Of a DNA stretch of 15,345 bases, positions 13,653-15,345 are shown piece by piece. Under the pieces are notes generated by a model. That model searched no databases and was not told where the DNA came from. It was given only the letters and a program-made list of their open reading frames with translations. The translations under genes were made by a program, and so were the position numbers. Location of the stretch: assembly GCA_964455185.1 (NCBI GenBank), contig CAYVUR010000017.1, forward strand, positions 1 through 15,345, given 5' to 3'. The number at the start of each line of letters is the position of its first letter. Within the stretch, counting starts at the first letter, position 1. The DNA is from CAISTG01 sp964455185 (lineage in GTDB: Bacteria; Patescibacteriota; Patescibacteriia; 2-01-FULL-39-33).

Positions 13653-14447
13653 TTATTTATTAATAGGTATTTCTATAATAATAGGTTTATCATCTTCTTT
13701 TTCAGGATCAATTTTAATATCAACTGAAGATTTTAAAACATGCCAACCGACAACCTCGCCTTTGCCGTATTTAGTTTTAATCTTAGTGCCAATTGGTGGT
13801 AATTTCTTTATTAATTCCTGATAATATTCTTCTTCGTAAGCTAAACAACATTTTAAGCGTCCACAAATACCCGAAAGCCTTTCTGAGCCACGATGAACTA
13901 TTTGTTGGTCATCAGCAAATTCAGAAGTAACATTTCCTAATTTTTTTAAATGACTGCGACAACATTGCTCTAAACCACAACAACCAATATCACCTTTAAT
14001 TTTAGCTTCATCTCTTACTCCTATTTGATGTAATCTAATTGACTTTTGAAAATGTCTAACTAGTTCTTTAACTAATTCACGAAAATCAACACGACCATCA
14101 GCAATAAAAGCGAAAGACAATCTTTGTTCGTCAAAAGAATAATGGCAATCAACAAGTTTCATGTTTAAATTATATTTTTTGATTGCTTCACGACAATATT
14201 CTATAGCTTCATCTTTTTTTGCATTAAGATCTTTTAATAATTGTTTATCGCTTTCAGAAGCTATTTTTTCTATTGAATAATTAGATTCTAAATTATTCTG
14301 AGCTTCTTTTAATTCAATGATTTTTCCTAATTCTTTACCAAATTCAGTATTTATTATTACAAAGTCTCCAATTAGCAAATTAAGTCCATCAGGATTGATG
14401 GCAGAGAATTTTTCCCAAGAATTTATTTCAACTGTAGCAATAACCAT
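13653..14447 (-). CDS. ricT: PSP1-domain protein, RicT/YaaT-like
   Basis: The 264-residue product matches the PSP1/RicT (YaaT) family. In Bacillus subtilis this protein is part of an iron-sulfur complex with RicA and RicF that assists RNase Y in mRNA processing; the role here is inferred from that. The conserved centre has RVDFRELVKELVRHF (119-133), then GDIGCCGLEQCC (152-163) and GICGRLKCCLAYE (193-205), giving Cys156, 157, 162, 163, 195, 200 and 201, the residues expected to hold the clusters. The N-terminal part (GDFVIINTEFGKELGKI, 27-43) and the end (GTKIKTKYGKGEVVGW, 220-235) form small beta-rich units typical of the family. RicA and RicF are not in the window. The ATG at 14447 follows a short gap after tsf. 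Confidence 0.88.
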   Translation of the reverse strand: MVIATVEINSWEKFSAINPDGLNLLIGDFVIINTEFGKELGKIIELKEAQNNLESNYSIEKIASESDKQLLKDLNAKKDEAIEYCREAIKKYNLNMKLVDCHYSFDEQRLSFAFIADGRVDFRELVKELVRHFQKSIRLHQIGVRDEAKIKGDIGCCGLEQCCRSHLKKLGNVTSEFADDQQIVHRGSERLSGICGRLKCCLAYEEEYYQELIKKLPPIGTKIKTKYGKGEVVGWHVLKSSVDIKIDPEKEDDKPIIIEIPINK

Positions 14448-14464
14448 TGTTTAATTTTATAGTA

Positions 14465-14494
14465 AGCAATAATAATTTTATAATTATCATTGCT
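14465..14494 (-). other. AU-rich hairpin upstream of the RicT gene
   Basis: On the minus strand AGCAATGATAATT, a 4-base loop, and AATTATTATTGCT form a 13-pair stem with one G-U pair. On the plus strand the same position is an A-C mismatch, so the fold is complete only in minus-strand RNA. It ends 18 bases before the RicT ATG and has no following U-tract, so it is not a standard terminator. It may be a weak attenuator, an RNA-stability element, or chance in AT-rich DNA. Confidence 0.4.
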
Positions 14495-14516
14495 ATATAT
14501 CAAGTTCAAAAAAAGA

Positions 14517-15287
14517 TTAAACTTGAAATTTAGCCCAGTTAATAATTTTAACTCCGACTAAAAGATCCTTAATTTTTTTATTATCGTCTTTAATAAAAAC
14601 TTGATTAAGTAAACAATTTTCTTCGTAAAATTTATTTAATTTGCCTTCAATAATTTTTTCTATAATCGTTTCTGGTTTGCCTTCGTTTAATAATTGTTCA
14701 CGATAAATTTCTTTTTCTTTATTAAGCACAGCTTCATCAACATCTTCAGGTTTAAGCCATTTAGGAGACATAGCCGCTATTTGCATAGCAATATCATCAG
14801 CAATATTTTGTTCGCCGCCATCTAAAACAACAACCGCAGCTACTTTTTTATTAGTATGAATATATTGACCTACTACTGGACCATCAAAAATTCCATAAGC
14901 TGATAATTGAATATTTTCTCCTATTTTAAGTATTAATTCCTTAATTTGTTCATTAGCCAAAGATTTAAATTCTTCTTCTGAAGAAGAAAGTAATTTTTCA
15001 GCTAAAGTATTAACTACTGTCTGAAAGGCTTCACCACGAGAAACAAAATCTGTTTCACAAGCTAAAGCAACTACTGCAGTTTTATTGCCAGATTTAATAA
15101 TAGCAATACTACCTTCTTTAGTGGCTCGTTCTGCCTTTTTAGCGGCTTTAACTTCACCTTTTTTACGCATTATTTCTAAGGCTTTATCTAAATCGCCGCC
15201 AACTTCTTCTAGAGCGGCTTTGCAATCACTTAATCCAGCGCCTGTTTTGTCACGTAATTGTGAAATAAGCTTAACGTCAATAGACAT
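14517..15287 (-). CDS. tsf: Translation elongation factor Ts
   Basis: EF-Ts releases GDP from EF-Tu so it can bind GTP again. The 256-residue product has the N-terminal UBA-like domain (1-55: LISQLRDKTGAGLSDCKAAL, 7-26), the EF-Tu-contacting TDFVSRGEAF (79-88), and the C-terminal KPETIIEKIIEGKLNKFYEE (209-228) with LLNQVF. The length is nearer the shorter form with one core subdomain reduced than to the 283-residue E. coli protein. tsf usually follows rpsB; the 58 bases before its start here look non-coding, and rpsB, if linked, would lie beyond the window's right edge. A weak inverted repeat, CAAGTT/AACTTG (14501-14525), sits at its stop. Confidence 0.97.
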   Translation of the reverse strand: MSIDVKLISQLRDKTGAGLSDCKAALEEVGGDLDKALEIMRKKGEVKAAKKAERATKEGSIAIIKSGNKTAVVALACETDFVSRGEAFQTVVNTLAEKLLSSSEEEFKSLANEQIKELILKIGENIQLSAYGIFDGPVVGQYIHTNKKVAAVVVLDGGEQNIADDIAMQIAAMSPKWLKPEDVDEAVLNKEKEIYREQLLNEGKPETIIEKIIEGKLNKFYEENCLLNQVFIKDDNKKIKDLLVGVKIINWAKFQV

Positions 15288-15313
15288 AATTTTAATTTTT
15301 ATTTAAAGTTCTA

Positions 15314-15319
15314 ATTATA
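15314..15319 (-). promoter_or_regulatory. Possible -10 box for tsf
   Basis: A perfect TATAAT on the minus strand lies 27 bases before the tsf ATG, giving a leader of about 20 bases. The -35 region at 17 bases (TTAATT) is weak, and the surroundings are so AT-rich that a chance match is possible. Confidence 0.35.
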
Positions 15320-15345
15320 ATTTATTAAAAAATTTAAATTAAATT

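Noticed and set aside
23..15287. Recoded TGA (glycine, as in Gracilibacteria/Absconditabacteria), suggested by the absence of TGA stops
   Set aside because: Every gene reads full length under the standard code with no internal TGA; TAA preference is expected in DNA this AT-rich.
1..15345. CRISPR arrays, tRNA genes, insertion sequences, prophage or anti-phage systems
   Set aside because: No direct repeats with spacers, no cloverleaf-like segment, and no transposase, integrase or defence-type protein was found in any gene or gap.

Overview
The window is a compact, very AT-rich (clearly under one-third G+C by eye), gene-dense bacterial chromosome segment. There is no stretch of 300 bases without a gene, and no tRNA, rRNA, CRISPR array or insertion sequence was seen. 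Several traits suggest Patescibacteria (Candidate Phyla Radiation): small genes with lysine/asparagine/isoleucine-rich products, tiny intergenic gaps, a SecD carrying a parvulin-like insert, a secreted lysozyme-like protein with C-terminal repeats, and a stand-alone LigB/MEMO-like protein. The lineage is inferred from gene content only. All genes read through under the standard code. Thirteen of fourteen stops are TAA, one is TAG, and none is TGA.

Layout. (1) 23-2999, minus: a membrane-anchored protein of unknown function, then one continuous frame joining a WecG/TagA/CpsF glycosyltransferase to a full-length glutamyl-tRNA synthetase. (2) 3143-5316, plus: a secreted lysozyme-like protein with four C-terminal repeats, then a LigB/MEMO-like protein, closed by a strong hairpin terminator. 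(3) 5339-5629, minus: a 96-residue protein of unknown function, divergent from (4) 5729-7127, plus: def and fmt, the N-formylmethionine pair, overlapping by 8 bases behind a perfect consensus promoter. (5) 7163-9204, minus: a GT2 glycosyltransferase and a polytopic polysaccharide-polymerase-like protein, overlapping by one base. (6) 9281-9586, minus: rplU. (7) 9658-12398, minus: secD and secF. (8) 12559-13557, minus: gap. (9) 13653-14447, minus: a RicT/YaaT (PSP1) protein. (10) 14517-15287, minus: tsf.

Together the genes cover translation (GluRS, deformylase, formyltransferase, L21, EF-Ts), protein export (SecDF), glycolysis (GAPDH), and the cell surface (WecG-like, GT2, polymerase, secreted repeat protein). 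Four hairpin terminators and several good -35/-10 pairs cut the minus strand into short transcription units, so this is not one long operon. None of the start codons has a convincing Shine-Dalgarno sequence; the leaders are short and A/T-only or nearly so.

Most worth a second look: the SecD with a parvulin-like domain whose elements appear in permuted order; the WecG-GluRS fusion, whose junction is a run of six A residues where one extra A would split it into two overlapping genes; and the divergent 5.65-5.71 kb promoter region, where two -35 boxes form an inverted repeat and the def transcript would be almost leaderless.
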